Shown: positions 50,233 through 59,972, numbered from the stretch's first letter. The stretch: 64,000 nt of DNA from Variovorax paradoxus (GCF_009755665.1 NZ_CP046622.1:3658001-3722000); one strand, 5' to 3'. Notes: generated from the letters alone by a model not told the origin. A program made the numbers and translations.

Positions 50233-51528
50233 TTATACGGCAGCGTCGGGAGTGCCTGAAACGCTGGCCGGCAGCGACTCGACACGCAGCACGCGCTGGG
50301 GGTACGGAATGTCGATGCCCGCGCTGCGCAGGCCTTCCAGAATCGCGATATTGATGGCCGAGCGAACGTTGTCCTTGCCCTTGTCCGGGTCTGCCACCCA
50401 GAAGTTCAGGATGAACTCCAGGCCGTCGGGCGCAAAGCTGGTGAGATAGGTCACCGGCGCGGGATCCGTCATGACGCGCTCCTGCGATTTCGCGGCCCCG
50501 CACAGGATCGATTGAACCTGCGCCACGTCGCTGTCGTAGCCCACCACCACACTGGTCGTGATGTTGAACTTGCGGTCCGCCATCGAGAGGTTCTCGACCC
50601 GGCTGGTGATGAGCGACTCGTTCGGCACGATGGCTTCGCGCCCGTTGCCGGCACGGATGAGCGTGTAGCGGGTCTTGATGTCGGTGATGCGGCCTTCGAA
50701 GGTGTCGACCTTGACGTTGTCGCCGATGCGGATGGAGCGCTCCAGCAGGATGACGAAGCCGCTCACGTAGTTGGCCGCGAGCTTCTGGAGGCCGAAGCCC
50801 AGGCCCACGCCCAGCGCGCCGCCCAGCACCGAGAGCGCCGTCAGGTCGACCCCCACCGCCGACAGCGCAAACAGGAGGCCCACCAGCAGCAGGATGGCGC
50901 GAATCGCGTTCGACGCCACCTTGCGCATCGAAAGGTCGGTCACAGCCTCGAGCAGGATGCGCTTTTCGATGGTGGCGGCAATCCACAGCGCAATCACCAG
51001 CACCAGCCCGGCGGACAGCGCGCCCTGGATGATGGTTTGCAGGCTGACGCGCGTCTTGCCGAACGAGAGGGTGATGTTGTCGAGCTCGGCCAGCACGGGC
51101 GGCAGCAGCCCGACGATCCAGAGAATGGCTGCAATCCAGGCCAGCCAGGAAATCGTGCGCTCCAGCAGCCGCACCAGGTTGGAGGCGGGAAAGACCGCCC
51201 TCATGACCCGCGCGAACAGGCGAATGACCAGCAGCGACAGAAAAACCGATACCGCGATGCGCAGGACCAGCACCGGCTGCAAGCCGGTCACCACGCGGCG
51301 GGCGAGTTCGGTGAAGACCAGCGCCAGCAGAGGAAACAGCACGCCGTCGAAGGTGCGCTCGCCGAACCAGATCGAATCCTTGGGCTGGTCGCGTCCGAAC
51401 CAGCGGCTGGCCATCCAGGCCAGGGCCACGCAAGCCACCAGAGCCGCCAGTTCAATGCCCAGGCCGCGCGCGTCGACCTGCGCCAATCGTTGTGTGAAAT
51501 CGTTGAAATTCATCTCTTGGGAAAACAT
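50233..51528 (-). CDS. MscS-family mechanosensitive ion channel
   Basis: A 431-residue membrane protein with about five or six N-terminal helices. The pore helix and start of the beta domain are recognisable: LGGALGVGLGFGLQKLAANY and SGFVILLERSIRIGDNVKVD, followed by ITDIKTRYTLIRAGNGREAI and VPNESLITSRVENLS. This is the MscS-like pattern in the longer subgroup. It opens upon membrane tension to release solutes. Start: ATG at 51528 or ATG at 51513; neither has a clear ribosome-binding site. Confidence 0.9.
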   Translation of the reverse strand: MFSQEMNFNDFTQRLAQVDARGLGIELAALVACVALAWMASRWFGRDQPKDSIWFGERTFDGVLFPLLALVFTELARRVVTGLQPVLVLRIAVSVFLSLLVIRLFARVMRAVFPASNLVRLLERTISWLAWIAAILWIVGLLPPVLAELDNITLSFGKTRVSLQTIIQGALSAGLVLVIALWIAATIEKRILLEAVTDLSMRKVASNAIRAILLLVGLLFALSAVGVDLTALSVLGGALGVGLGFGLQKLAANYVSGFVILLERSIRIGDNVKVDTFEGRITDIKTRYTLIRAGNGREAIVPNESLITSRVENLSMADRKFNITTSVVVGYDSDVAQVQSILCGAAKSQERVMTDPAPVTYLTSFAPDGLEFILNFWVADPDKGKDNVRSAINIAILEGLRSAGIDIPYPQRVLRVESLPASVSGTPDAAV

Positions 51529-51552
51529 GGCGCCGTGTTCGCGCCCGCGGCG

Positions 51553-52506
51553 TTACAGATCGGCCAGGACGCGGATGTGCGCTTCCACGCTGCGCGCCAG
51601 CGCATCGAGGTTGTAGCCGCCCTCGAGCATCGAGACGATGCGCCCGCGCGAATGGCGCTTGGCAACGTCCTGGATGCGGCTCGTGATCCACGCGAAGTCG
51701 TTCTCGGTGAGCCCGAGCTGGCCCAGGTCGTCCTCGCGGTGGGCGTCGAAGCCCGCGCTCACGAAGATCATCTCGGGCCCGAACTCTTCGAGCCGGGGCA
51801 TCCAGGCGGCCTCGATGAGCTCCCGCACATCCATGCCCTTGGTATAGGCCGGAATCGGCAAGTTCAGCATGTTCGAGGCCGGATGGTCGGTGCCGCTGTA
51901 CGGATAGAACGGATGCTGGAAAAAGCCGACCATCAGCACCCGCGGATCGTTCGAAAGAATGTTCTCGGTGCCGTTGCCGTGGTGCACGTCGAAATCGATC
52001 ACCGCCACGCGCTCCAGGCCATGCACCTCGAGCGCGTGCCGCGCCGCAATGGCCACGTTGTTCAGAAAGCAGAAACCCATGGCCTGTTCGCGGCAGGCAT
52101 GATGCCCTGGCGGCCTGACCGAGCAGAAGGCGTTGTCGACCTCGCCGGCAATCACCGCGTCGGTGGCGGCAACCGCGGCTCCGGCGGCCCTGCGCGCGGC
52201 CAGCAGCGTGTAGCGGTTCAGGATGGTGTCGGGGTCGAGCATCGCGTGGGCCGGCCCACCGGCCGGCTCGTCGGCCACCAGGCGCTGATGGAGCTCTTCG
52301 AGGTATTCGAGGTGCGCTTCGCTGTGCGCCCGCGTGATCTGGGCAAGGGTGGCCAGCGGCACGTCCCGATGTTCGAGGGCGTCGCCCACGCCGGTCAGCA
52401 ACAGCCTGTCTTCGATGGCATCCAGCCGCTCGGGACATTCGGGGTGGCCCCGTCCCATGTCGTGCTTCCAGCAATCGCGATGTGTGAAGTAGCCGGTCTT
52501 GCCCAT
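51553..52506 (-). CDS. Histone-deacetylase-family hydrolase
   Basis: A 317-residue zinc hydrolase of the arginase/deacetylase fold. RPPGHHACREQAMGFCFLNN has the catalytic histidine pair, and VIDFDVHHGNGTENILSNDP carries the D-x-H zinc ligands. The later ligand aspartate is in FVSAGFDAHREDDLGQLGLT. Bacterial members deacetylate acetylpolyamines, acetoin-related compounds or small amides. It lies 24 bp upstream of the MscS gene, same direction, and divergent from the MoxR operon. Confidence 0.92.
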   Translation of the reverse strand: MGKTGYFTHRDCWKHDMGRGHPECPERLDAIEDRLLLTGVGDALEHRDVPLATLAQITRAHSEAHLEYLEELHQRLVADEPAGGPAHAMLDPDTILNRYTLLAARRAAGAAVAATDAVIAGEVDNAFCSVRPPGHHACREQAMGFCFLNNVAIAARHALEVHGLERVAVIDFDVHHGNGTENILSNDPRVLMVGFFQHPFYPYSGTDHPASNMLNLPIPAYTKGMDVRELIEAAWMPRLEEFGPEMIFVSAGFDAHREDDLGQLGLTENDFAWITSRIQDVAKRHSRGRIVSMLEGGYNLDALARSVEAHIRVLADL

Positions 52507-52580
52507 CTCTTTGCCGTGTCTCTGTCGTATCTAGACCTCACACAGCATGGGGCTGCGCGGTCTTACGGTATCGTTTGCAT

Positions 52581-53513
52581 ATGGATACAAATATGGACGT
52601 TGCTGCGAAGCTTGCCACTTTGCTGAATCAGCTTAACACGGTGATCGTCGGCAAAGAGGCGCAAGTGCGCGACTGCGTGGCCTGCCTGCTGGCGGGCGGG
52701 CACCTGCTCATCGAGGATGTGCCGGGGGTCGGCAAGACCACCCTCGCCCATGCGCTCTCGCACACCTTCGGCCTGCAGTTCTCGCGCGTGCAGTTCACGG
52801 CCGACCTGATGCCGGGTGACCTGTCGGGCGTGGCCATCTACGACCGCGGGCAGCAGGCCTTCGTGTTCCATCCCGGCCCCATCTTCGCGCAGGTGCTGCT
52901 GGCGGACGAAATCAACCGTGCCAGCCCCAAGACCCAGAGCGCCCTGCTCGAGGCCATGGAAGAAAAGCAGGTCACCATCGAAGGAGAGACGCGGCCGCTG
53001 CCCACGCCCTTCTTCGTGATTGCCACGCAGAACCCGCAGGACCAGCTCGGCACCTTCGCCTTGCCCGAATCGCAGCTCGACCGGTTTCTCATGCGCATTT
53101 CGCTGGGCTACCCCGACCGCGCGGCCGAACGCGAACTGCTTGCGGGCGCCGACCGCCGCGAGATGCTGGCCACCCTGCCCGCGCTGCTGACCGCGGGCGA
53201 ACTCACTGCGTTGCAGCAGCGCGTGCAGCAGGTGCATGCCGCCGAGCCGCTGCTGAACTACGTGCAAGACCTGATTGCCGCCACGCGTTCGGGCCGGTGG
53301 TTCTTGCAAGGCCTTTCGCCGCGCGCCGGCATTGCGGTGCTGCGCGCCGCCAAGGCGCAGGCGCTGCTGGCCAACCGCAGCTACGTCGCGCCCGACGACG
53401 TTCAATCGATCCTGCCGCAGACGATTGCGCACCGCCTCACGCCCGTGGGAGACGCCGGCCGCGGCGCCGTGGAGCAGGTGCGCGCAATGATCGCGGACGT
53501 GCCGCTGCCGTAA
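52581..53513 (+). CDS. MoxR-family AAA+ ATPase
   Basis: A 310-residue ATPase. Walker A is LIEDVPGVGKTTLAHALSH, and Walker B is VLLADEINRASPKTQSALLE. The sensor region is FFVIATQNPQDQLGTFALPE. MoxR proteins act as chaperones that mature or activate partner proteins with von Willebrand or DUF58 modules. The DUF58 gene follows at once. The start is ATG at 52581 or ATG at 52593; no strong ribosome-binding site separates them. Confidence 0.92.
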   Translation: MDTNMDVAAKLATLLNQLNTVIVGKEAQVRDCVACLLAGGHLLIEDVPGVGKTTLAHALSHTFGLQFSRVQFTADLMPGDLSGVAIYDRGQQAFVFHPGPIFAQVLLADEINRASPKTQSALLEAMEEKQVTIEGETRPLPTPFFVIATQNPQDQLGTFALPESQLDRFLMRISLGYPDRAAERELLAGADRREMLATLPALLTAGELTALQQRVQQVHAAEPLLNYVQDLIAATRSGRWFLQGLSPRAGIAVLRAAKAQALLANRSYVAPDDVQSILPQTIAHRLTPVGDAGRGAVEQVRAMIADVPLP

Positions 53514-53538
53514 AAATGAATTGTCTCGTTTCCCACCG

Positions 53539-54510
53539 ATGATCGCGTCGCTACGCTCGCGCATCGACGGCTGGTTCCTGTCGCGCCGGCCGCCTTCCGA
53601 CACGCTGGAGCTCACGCAGCGCAACGTCTACATCGTGCCCACGCGCGCAGGCTGGACGCTGGCCGCCACACTGCTGGTGCTGCTGATTGCGTCGATCAAC
53701 TACCAGCTCAACCTGGGCTACCTGCTGACCTTCCTGCTCGCGGGCAGCGTAGCCGTGGGCATGCACGTCTGCCATGCCACGCTGCGCGGGCTGGCCATGC
53801 ACCTGACGCCGCCAGATGCGCACTACGCAGGCGCCGCCGCGGTTTTTCGGGTGGTGTTGCACAACACGCGGCGCAGCGTGCGCTACGGCATCGGCATGGC
53901 GGTGCGCGGCAGCGGCCAATGGGGCTGGACGGACGTGCCGGCAGAAGGAACCTCCACCGTCGAGATCGCCTTCAAGCCCGAAAGGCGCGGGCTTCATCCC
54001 GTGCCGCCGCTCACGGCCGAAACCCGTTTTCCGCTCGGAACATTCCGTGTCTGGACGGTGTGGCGGCCAGCCGCGCAGATGCTGGTCTACCCGACGCCTG
54101 AGGCGCATCCGCCGCCGCTGCCACCCGGCGAGCCCTTCTCCGGGCCGGCGGCCACATCGGCCGCCCTGCGCTCACAGTCGGCCGGTGAATATGACGGCCT
54201 GCGGGCCTACCGCCGCGGCGACCCGCTCAAGCTGGTGGTCTGGAAAAAGGCGGCCCGGGCGCAAGCCACGGGGTCTGAAGAACTCGTGAGCCGTGACATG
54301 CAGCAGACCCAGCGCGAGGAGCTGTGGCTCGACGCGCAAGCCACCAGCCTCGTCGACCCCGAGGCCCGCGCATCGCGGCTTTGCGCATGGGTGTTGATGG
54401 CGGACCGGCTGGGCGTGGACTACGGAATCCGGATTGCCGGACGGGTGGTGCAGCCCTCGCAGGGCGAAGCGCACCGCAGGGCCTGCCTGGAGGCCTTGGC
54501 ACTATGTTGA
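53539..54510 (+). CDS. DUF58-domain membrane protein
   Basis: A 323-residue protein from ATG 53539. A TTG at 53521 would add 6 residues. Two membrane helices are at about residues 38-85 (AGWTLAATLLVLLIASINYQ, YLLTFLLAGSVAVGMHVC). A soluble region follows with the DUF58 motif GEYDGLRAYRRGDPLKLVVW. It is the middle gene of a MoxR-DUF58-transglutaminase set and overlaps nothing; 37 bp separate it from the next gene. Confidence 0.87.
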   Translation: MIASLRSRIDGWFLSRRPPSDTLELTQRNVYIVPTRAGWTLAATLLVLLIASINYQLNLGYLLTFLLAGSVAVGMHVCHATLRGLAMHLTPPDAHYAGAAAVFRVVLHNTRRSVRYGIGMAVRGSGQWGWTDVPAEGTSTVEIAFKPERRGLHPVPPLTAETRFPLGTFRVWTVWRPAAQMLVYPTPEAHPPPLPPGEPFSGPAATSAALRSQSAGEYDGLRAYRRGDPLKLVVWKKAARAQATGSEELVSRDMQQTQREELWLDAQATSLVDPEARASRLCAWVLMADRLGVDYGIRIAGRVVQPSQGEAHRRACLEALALC

Positions 54511-54547
54511 AACAAGCTGCACGTTCTGCCCGCCGGGAGCGCCGCGC

Positions 54548-56566
54548 ATGAACAAGTTCAGGCGCGAAATCGCAGCGCTGCCAAGGGACGCCCGGGACAC
54601 GCTGTTCCTGCTCTCGGTCATTGCGCTGATTGTCTTGCCGCAGGCCGAGAACCTGCCGTGGTGGTGCACCGCCATCACCGCAATGGTCCTGGTGTGGCGC
54701 GGCACGCTGGCCATCGAGGCCCGCCCCCTTCCAAGCAAATGGTGGCGCGCCGGCCTGCTGGTGCTGGCGGTAGCCGCCACTTTCGCCACCCACCGCACGC
54801 TGCTCGGCCGCGACCCGGGCGTGACGTTGGTCGTAGTCTTGCTGGCGCTCAAGACGCTGGAATTGCGCGCGCGACGAGACGCCTTCGTGCTGTTCTTCCT
54901 CGGCTTCTTCGCGATGCTGACGAACTTCTTCTACTCGCAGTCGCTGATGACGGCGTTCACCATGCTGCTCGCGCTGCTGGGCCTGTTGACCGCGCTGATC
55001 AACGCGCACATGCCGGTGGGCAAGCCGCCGCTCATGCAGGCCGCCCGCACCGCCGGTTGGATGGCCCTGCTGGGCGCGCCGATCATGCTCGCGCTGTTCC
55101 TGCTGTTCCCGCGCTTCGCGCCGCTGTGGGGTACGCCCAGCGACGCCATGGCCGGCCGCACGGGACTCTCGAACACCATGCGCGTGGGCACCATCGCCGA
55201 ACTGGCGCTCGACGACAGCATTGCGGCGCGCATCAAATTCGATAACGGCCGAGCACCGCCGCAGAGCCAGATGTACTTCCGCGGCCCGGTGCTGACGCAG
55301 TTCGACGGGCGTGAATGGACTGCGCTGCCGCCGTGGGCGCGGGGCGCGCAATCGGCGGCCAACCTGCGCACCAGCGGCGCGCCGGTGCGCTACGAGATCA
55401 CGCTCGAGCCCAACCATCGTCCCTGGCTGCTCACGCTCGATGCCGCGCAAAGCGCCCCCGAAGCGCCCGGCTTCGAAGTGACGGGCACGCCAGACTTGCA
55501 ATGGATCGCCAACCGGCCGGTTTCCGACCTCGTGCGCTACCGCGCCGAGAGCTACACGCAGTTTCTGAGCGGCCCGACTCGACAGACCGGTGCACTTCGG
55601 TCTTACCTTGCCCTGCCGCCGGGTCTGAATCCGCGCACCGCCGCGCTCGCGGCGGAAATGCGCGCCCAGCCCGAGCTTGCCAATGCCGATACCCCGGCCT
55701 TCGTGCGCGCCGCGATGCAGCGGCTGCGCACCGGCGGCTACACCTACACGCTGGAGCCCGGCGTGTATGGCGCCAACACGGCCGACGAGTTCTGGTTCGA
55801 TCGCAAGGAAGGCTTCTGCGAGCACATCGCCTCCGCGTTCGTGGTGCTGATGCGCGGGCTGGGTATTCCGGCGCGCATCGTGACCGGCTACCAGGGCGGT
55901 GAACTCAACAGCGTCGACGACTACTGGATCTTGCGCCAGAGCGATGCGCACGCGTGGACCGAGGTTTGGCAGGAAGGCATGGGCTGGGTACGCGTGGACC
56001 CCACCGCGGCCGTATCGCCGGGCCGGGTTGGCCAGTCCCAGCGGCTTGCGCCGCAGCCGGGCCTATTTGCCGGCGCCATCGGCGCGATGAGCCCCACGCT
56101 CTCGCAGAACGTGCGCGCCGCCTGGGAGGCCGTGAACAACAGCTGGAACCAATGGGTGCTCAACTACACCCAGAGCCGCCAGCTCAACCTGCTGAAGAGC
56201 ATCGGCTTCGAAGCCCCCAGCCTCGAAGACCTGGCCTATGTGCTGCTGTACCTGCTGGTGGGCGCAAGCTTGGCCGGTGCGGCCTGGACGCTATGGGAGC
56301 GCAGCCAGCACGACCCGTGGCTGCGCCTGCTGGGGCAGGCACGCACGCGGCTCGCGAAAGCCGGGCTCAAGATGCCGGAAACGGCGCCACCGCGCCAGAT
56401 GGCTGCCCAGGCCGAGGCGCGCTTCGGCCCCGCCGCAGGGGCGGTGCGCGACTGGCTGCTGAAGCTGGAAGCCCAGCGCTATGCCAAGGCCTCCCCTGCT
56501 TCGCTGGCGGCTCTACGCAGCGAGTTCCGCCGGCTGAACTGGCCGGCGTTGAATCCCCGGCGCTGA
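54548..56566 (+). CDS. TgpA-type membrane transglutaminase-like protein
   Basis: A 672-residue protein. About five or six N-terminal helices fill residues 20-200. The periplasmic transglutaminase-like core has Cys424 in EGFCEHIASAFVVLMRGLG, His468 in RQSDAHAWTEVWQEG and Asp484 in GWVRVDPTAAVSPGR, a complete triad. A late helix (VLLYLLVGASLAGAAWTLW) and a C-terminal tail (DUF4129-like) follow. Pseudomonas TgpA, of this architecture, is essential. It completes the MoxR-DUF58 operon and probably remodels peptides or cross-links at the envelope. Confidence 0.92.
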   Translation: MNKFRREIAALPRDARDTLFLLSVIALIVLPQAENLPWWCTAITAMVLVWRGTLAIEARPLPSKWWRAGLLVLAVAATFATHRTLLGRDPGVTLVVVLLALKTLELRARRDAFVLFFLGFFAMLTNFFYSQSLMTAFTMLLALLGLLTALINAHMPVGKPPLMQAARTAGWMALLGAPIMLALFLLFPRFAPLWGTPSDAMAGRTGLSNTMRVGTIAELALDDSIAARIKFDNGRAPPQSQMYFRGPVLTQFDGREWTALPPWARGAQSAANLRTSGAPVRYEITLEPNHRPWLLTLDAAQSAPEAPGFEVTGTPDLQWIANRPVSDLVRYRAESYTQFLSGPTRQTGALRSYLALPPGLNPRTAALAAEMRAQPELANADTPAFVRAAMQRLRTGGYTYTLEPGVYGANTADEFWFDRKEGFCEHIASAFVVLMRGLGIPARIVTGYQGGELNSVDDYWILRQSDAHAWTEVWQEGMGWVRVDPTAAVSPGRVGQSQRLAPQPGLFAGAIGAMSPTLSQNVRAAWEAVNNSWNQWVLNYTQSRQLNLLKSIGFEAPSLEDLAYVLLYLLVGASLAGAAWTLWERSQHDPWLRLLGQARTRLAKAGLKMPETAPPRQMAAQAEARFGPAAGAVRDWLLKLEAQRYAKASPASLAALRSEFRRLNWPALNPRR

Positions 56567-56610
56567 ATACCGGCGCGGGAGCCGACCTGGGCGGGCGGCA
56601 CAATCGCCCT

Positions 56611-57702
56611 ATGCGATCTTTTCTTCCTGCGCCCTTCCGCGCCGCCTCTATCGCCCTCCTGGCCGCCTGCTGCGCGTGGTCTACGGGGGCGCAAGCCCAG
56701 AAAACGTCCGGCGCCCGCAGCGTGAAGACGGTGACCGGCAGCACGCCCTATGCCACGCGCGAGGACGCCATGCGCTTCGCCGACGAGGTAGCCGAGCGCC
56801 GCGGGCTGGACCGCGAATGGGTGCGAGCCACCATCGGCAGCGCGCGCTTCCTGCCGAATGTGCCGCGCCTGATGCTGCCCGGCCCGGTGGGTTCGGTAAA
56901 GAACTGGCAGGTCTATCGCAGCCGCTTCATCGATGCGATGCGCATCGCGGCGGGCGTGCGCTTCTGGCGCAACAACGCCGACACGCTCGCGCGGGCCGAG
57001 CAGGTGTACGGCGTGCCACCCGAAATCATCGTGGGCATCGTGGGCGTCGAGACCATCTATGGCCGCAACATGGGCAACTTTCGCGTGATCGATGCGCTGG
57101 CCACGCTGTCGTTCGACTTTCCGCAGGCGCACCCGCGCGCGGCGGAGCGCGAAGCCTTCTTCCGCGGCGAACTCGAAAGCTTTCTGAGCACCGAAAGCCG
57201 CACGTCCGAAAACCCGCTGGTGCCCGTGGGCAGCTATGCCGGTGCCATGGGCATGCCGCAGTTCATGCCGAGCAGCATCGCCAAGTACGCAGTCGACTTC
57301 GACGGCGACAACCGCATCGACCTGGTCGACAACACCGCCGATGTGATCGGCTCCGTGGCCAGCTACTTCAAGGCCTTCGGCTGGAAGCCGGGCATGCCGG
57401 CCGTCTACCCGGTGCGTTTCGAGGAAGAGCGCCTCAAGAAGCCGCTGCTCCTGGCGCCGGACATCCTGCCGACCTTCAGCATCGACAGCTTCGTGGCGGC
57501 CGGCGCGGTACCCGAAGGCGATGGCCTGCGGCACAAGGGGCTGCTGGCGCTGATCGAACTGCAGAACGGTGCCGACGCACCGCCGACCTACGTGGCCGGC
57601 ACGCGCAACTTCTACGTGATCACGCGCTACAACTGGAGCAGCTACTACGCAATGTCGGTGCTCGACCTCGGCCAGGAGGTCAAGGCCGCCATGGAGCAAT
57701 GA
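56611..57702 (+). CDS. mltB: Lytic murein transglycosylase B
   Basis: A 363-residue exported enzyme. The signal peptide is MRSFLPAPFRAASIALLAAC, followed by CAWSTGAQAQ. The catalytic glutamate is in GIVGVETIYGRNMGNFRVID, and SYAGAMGMPQFMPSSIAKYA with VDFDGDNRIDLVDNTADVIG are the MltB signatures. It cleaves the glycan strands of peptidoglycan with formation of 1,6-anhydro-muramic ends. Cys in the signal region (LLAACCAWS) may or may not be a lipobox. The start is ATG 56611. Confidence 0.93.
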   Translation: MRSFLPAPFRAASIALLAACCAWSTGAQAQKTSGARSVKTVTGSTPYATREDAMRFADEVAERRGLDREWVRATIGSARFLPNVPRLMLPGPVGSVKNWQVYRSRFIDAMRIAAGVRFWRNNADTLARAEQVYGVPPEIIVGIVGVETIYGRNMGNFRVIDALATLSFDFPQAHPRAAEREAFFRGELESFLSTESRTSENPLVPVGSYAGAMGMPQFMPSSIAKYAVDFDGDNRIDLVDNTADVIGSVASYFKAFGWKPGMPAVYPVRFEEERLKKPLLLAPDILPTFSIDSFVAAGAVPEGDGLRHKGLLALIELQNGADAPPTYVAGTRNFYVITRYNWSSYYAMSVLDLGQEVKAAMEQ

Positions 57703-57706
57703 CCCC

Positions 57707-58333
57707 ATGACGCCCGAGGCGCTGCTGGCCAACTGGAACGCCGCCTGGCATGCGCTGGGCGTGGCCAGCGCCGACGAAGCGCTGTGCATCGAACTGCAGC
57801 GCCGCTACTGCGAACCGCAGCGCCGCTATCACACCATGCAGCACCTGGGCGAATGCCTCGCGTGGTTCGAGCAACAGAAAGATCTGGCCGAGCGCCCCGG
57901 CGAAGTGGCGCTTGCGCTGTGGTTTCACGACGCCATCTACGACGTGCATGCGCACGACAACGAGGCTCGCAGTGCCGATTGGGCACGAAGCGCAATGCTC
58001 GAGCAGGGAGCGCCGAAAGAAGCGGCTGAGCGCGTGCATGCACTGGTCATGGCCACCCGGCACAACGCCGTGCCCGAGGGCCGCGACGCCGAACTGCTGA
58101 TCGACATCGACCTGTCGATCCTCGGCGCCGAGCGCGCGCGGTTTGACGAATACGAACGGCAGGTACATGCCGAATACGCCTTTGTGCCCGACGAAATCCG
58201 CCGGCCGCGTCGCCGCGAAATTCTGCAGCGCTTCCTGGAGCGAGAGGCGATCTACACCACGCCGCAAATGCATGCGCTGCTCGAGGCGCGAGCGCGTGCC
58301 AACCTCGCCCGGTCGATCGCGGCAGCGGCTTGA
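57707..58333 (+). CDS. HD-superfamily metal-dependent phosphohydrolase-like protein
   Basis: A 208-residue helical protein. RYHTMQHLGECLAWF gives the first histidine and LALWFHDAIYDVHAHDNEAR the HD pair; LVMATRHNAVPEG and LLIDIDLSILGAE complete the metal site. Family members are usually annotated as predicted HD phosphohydrolases without known substrate. It starts 4 bp after the mltB stop, so it is co-transcribed. Confidence 0.88.
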   Translation: MTPEALLANWNAAWHALGVASADEALCIELQRRYCEPQRRYHTMQHLGECLAWFEQQKDLAERPGEVALALWFHDAIYDVHAHDNEARSADWARSAMLEQGAPKEAAERVHALVMATRHNAVPEGRDAELLIDIDLSILGAERARFDEYERQVHAEYAFVPDEIRRPRRREILQRFLEREAIYTTPQMHALLEARARANLARSIAAAA

Positions 58334-58363
58334 CAACCCGCCCGCGGGCCGGCCCGCAGTGCT

Positions 58364-58867
58364 TCAGGCCGGCACCAGCCGCCACCATTCGGAACGCGGC
58401 CTTCCGCCGTTGCGCTCCTCTTCCACCACGCCGACCAGCACGCCGGCACTTCCAGCGCCTGCTCGCGAAAGCCGCAGCAGCTGCTGCGGATCGCGGCACA
58501 GTGCAAAGCTCGCGTCGCCTTGCCATTCAAGGCAACGACCGACCTCCGCCAGCATCAGTGCGGGCTGGCTCTGCATGAAGGTGAACGGCATCAGCATGCC
58601 CGCATCGAGCTGGGCCAGCGCCGCATGCGTCGCTCCCCAGGCGCCGCGCATGCTCGACACGCGCAGCCGCGCACCGGCCGGCAAAGCCGCCTCGCCCGTC
58701 TCGTCGAGGCAGCGGCGCGCGCCGTACATGGCCAGCTCGGTCCACAGGCCCACACGCCGCGGCCGGCGGCCGAGCCGGTGCGCCAGCTGGTCACGCCAAT
58801 CCGCCGGCAGCGGATCGGCGGTGAAGTGCGACGCGACGCGCCATGCCTGTTCGAGATGGGTGCTCAT
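58364..58867 (-). CDS. Ketosynthase-like chain-length-factor-type protein (half-length)
   Basis: A 167-residue protein. LWTELAMYGARRCLDETGEA and SSMRGAWGATHAALAQLDAG, then MPFTFMQSQPALMLAEVGRC, resemble the first half of a beta-ketoacyl synthase. The nucleophile position reads without cysteine (TFMQSQP), as in chain-length factors of aryl-polyene-like clusters, and the second thiolase half is missing. Start MSTHLEQAW at 58867 overlaps the upstream ketosynthase stop as ATGA. It probably forms a heterodimer with that protein. Confidence 0.65.
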   Translation of the reverse strand: MSTHLEQAWRVASHFTADPLPADWRDQLAHRLGRRPRRVGLWTELAMYGARRCLDETGEAALPAGARLRVSSMRGAWGATHAALAQLDAGMLMPFTFMQSQPALMLAEVGRCLEWQGDASFALCRDPQQLLRLSRAGAGSAGVLVGVVEEERNGGRPRSEWWRLVPA

Positions 58868-59943
58868 GCCGTGCAATCCTGCAGCACCAGCGACGTATGC
58901 CCGCCGCCGAATCCCACCACGTTGAGCAGCATGTTGCGCAGCCTGGCCGGAGCCTGTGTGCTCAGTGCAATGCCGAGCTCATCTTCGACGGCATAGCCGA
59001 CGGCAGGCCAGGCACCGGCTTCGATGCAGCCAAGCAGCAAGGCGAGTTCAGCCGCGCCCGAGGCACCCAGCGTGTGCCCGATCAGCGACTTGAGCGACAC
59101 CAGCGGCGGCAGCGCGTCGAAGAAGACCTGCTTCAGCGCCTCAGCCTCGATCGCATCGTTGACCGGGCTGCCCGCGGCCTGCACCTTGACCAGATCGATG
59201 TCATGCACGCCAAGGCCGCTCTGCGCCAATGCTTCGTGGCACATGGCGATCACCGCGCTGGCTTCGGTACCCGAAGGATTGCGCCCGTCGACCACGTTGG
59301 AACCACCCGCAATCCGCCAGCGCCCAGGGTGCGAGCTGAGGCGCAATGCGGCCACCGCCTCACCGAGCACCAGCCCGTTGCGCCCGGCGCCGAAAGGCCG
59401 CGCGCTTGCGGGCGACAGCAGCTGCATGGCGCCGAAGCCCGCCACGGTGAAGCGGTTGCCGAGTTCGGCGCCGATCACCAGCGCCTCTTCGGCTTCGCCG
59501 CTTCGAATCAGATCGCAGCTTGCGAGCACGGCATTGATCGCCGAGGTGCAGGCCGTCGAGATGGTGAACACCGGCCCCTGCCAATCGAGCGCACCGGCCA
59601 CGAGCCCGGCAAAGTCCTGGAGATCGCCACCCAGGCGCAGGTCTTGCGTTTCGTGCTCCATATGGCCGATGTCCAGGGAAGAGGACGCAACGAAGAGCGG
59701 GCATGAACGCCCCGCGCCTTCACCCGCCTGCGCCGACACGCTACGGACGATGCGTTCCAGTCGCTCGATCCAGCTGCCATCCTGCGGCGGCAGCGTGTAG
59801 ACGGGCCACTGCACGCCTTCAGAGACGGCGACCATCGTGGGCGGTACGCCGCCGCGCGCAAGTGCGGCGACGGAAGATGAAAGATCGTTGCCGAGCGCGC
59901 AGGCCAAGCCCATGCCGGCAAGGTACACGCCCCCAGTCGTCAT
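58864..59943 (-). CDS. Beta-ketoacyl-ACP synthase with altered active site
   Basis: A 359-residue ketosynthase fold. The nucleophile is Cys132 in ISTACTSAINAVLASCDL. The second catalytic histidine is present in VSLKSLIGHTLGASGAAELA. At the place of the first histidine motif HGTGTP, the sequence reads QAAGSP (Gln255). The enzyme keeps cysteine and one histidine only. Neighbours are an acyl carrier protein and an ABC exporter. It likely elongates a fatty or polyene chain, or transfers one; the product is unknown. Confidence 0.82.
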   Translation of the reverse strand: MTTGGVYLAGMGLACALGNDLSSSVAALARGGVPPTMVAVSEGVQWPVYTLPPQDGSWIERLERIVRSVSAQAGEGAGRSCPLFVASSSLDIGHMEHETQDLRLGGDLQDFAGLVAGALDWQGPVFTISTACTSAINAVLASCDLIRSGEAEEALVIGAELGNRFTVAGFGAMQLLSPASARPFGAGRNGLVLGEAVAALRLSSHPGRWRIAGGSNVVDGRNPSGTEASAVIAMCHEALAQSGLGVHDIDLVKVQAAGSPVNDAIEAEALKQVFFDALPPLVSLKSLIGHTLGASGAAELALLLGCIEAGAWPAVGYAVEDELGIALSTQAPARLRNMLLNVVGFGGGHTSLVLQDCTA

Positions 59944-59972
59944 CAGACAGCCTTCGTGCTACGCACTGCGGC

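Noticed and set aside
58334..58363. GC-rich hairpin between the convergent HD and ketosynthase-like genes as a terminator
   Set aside because: The stem is irregular and there is no T-run on either side.
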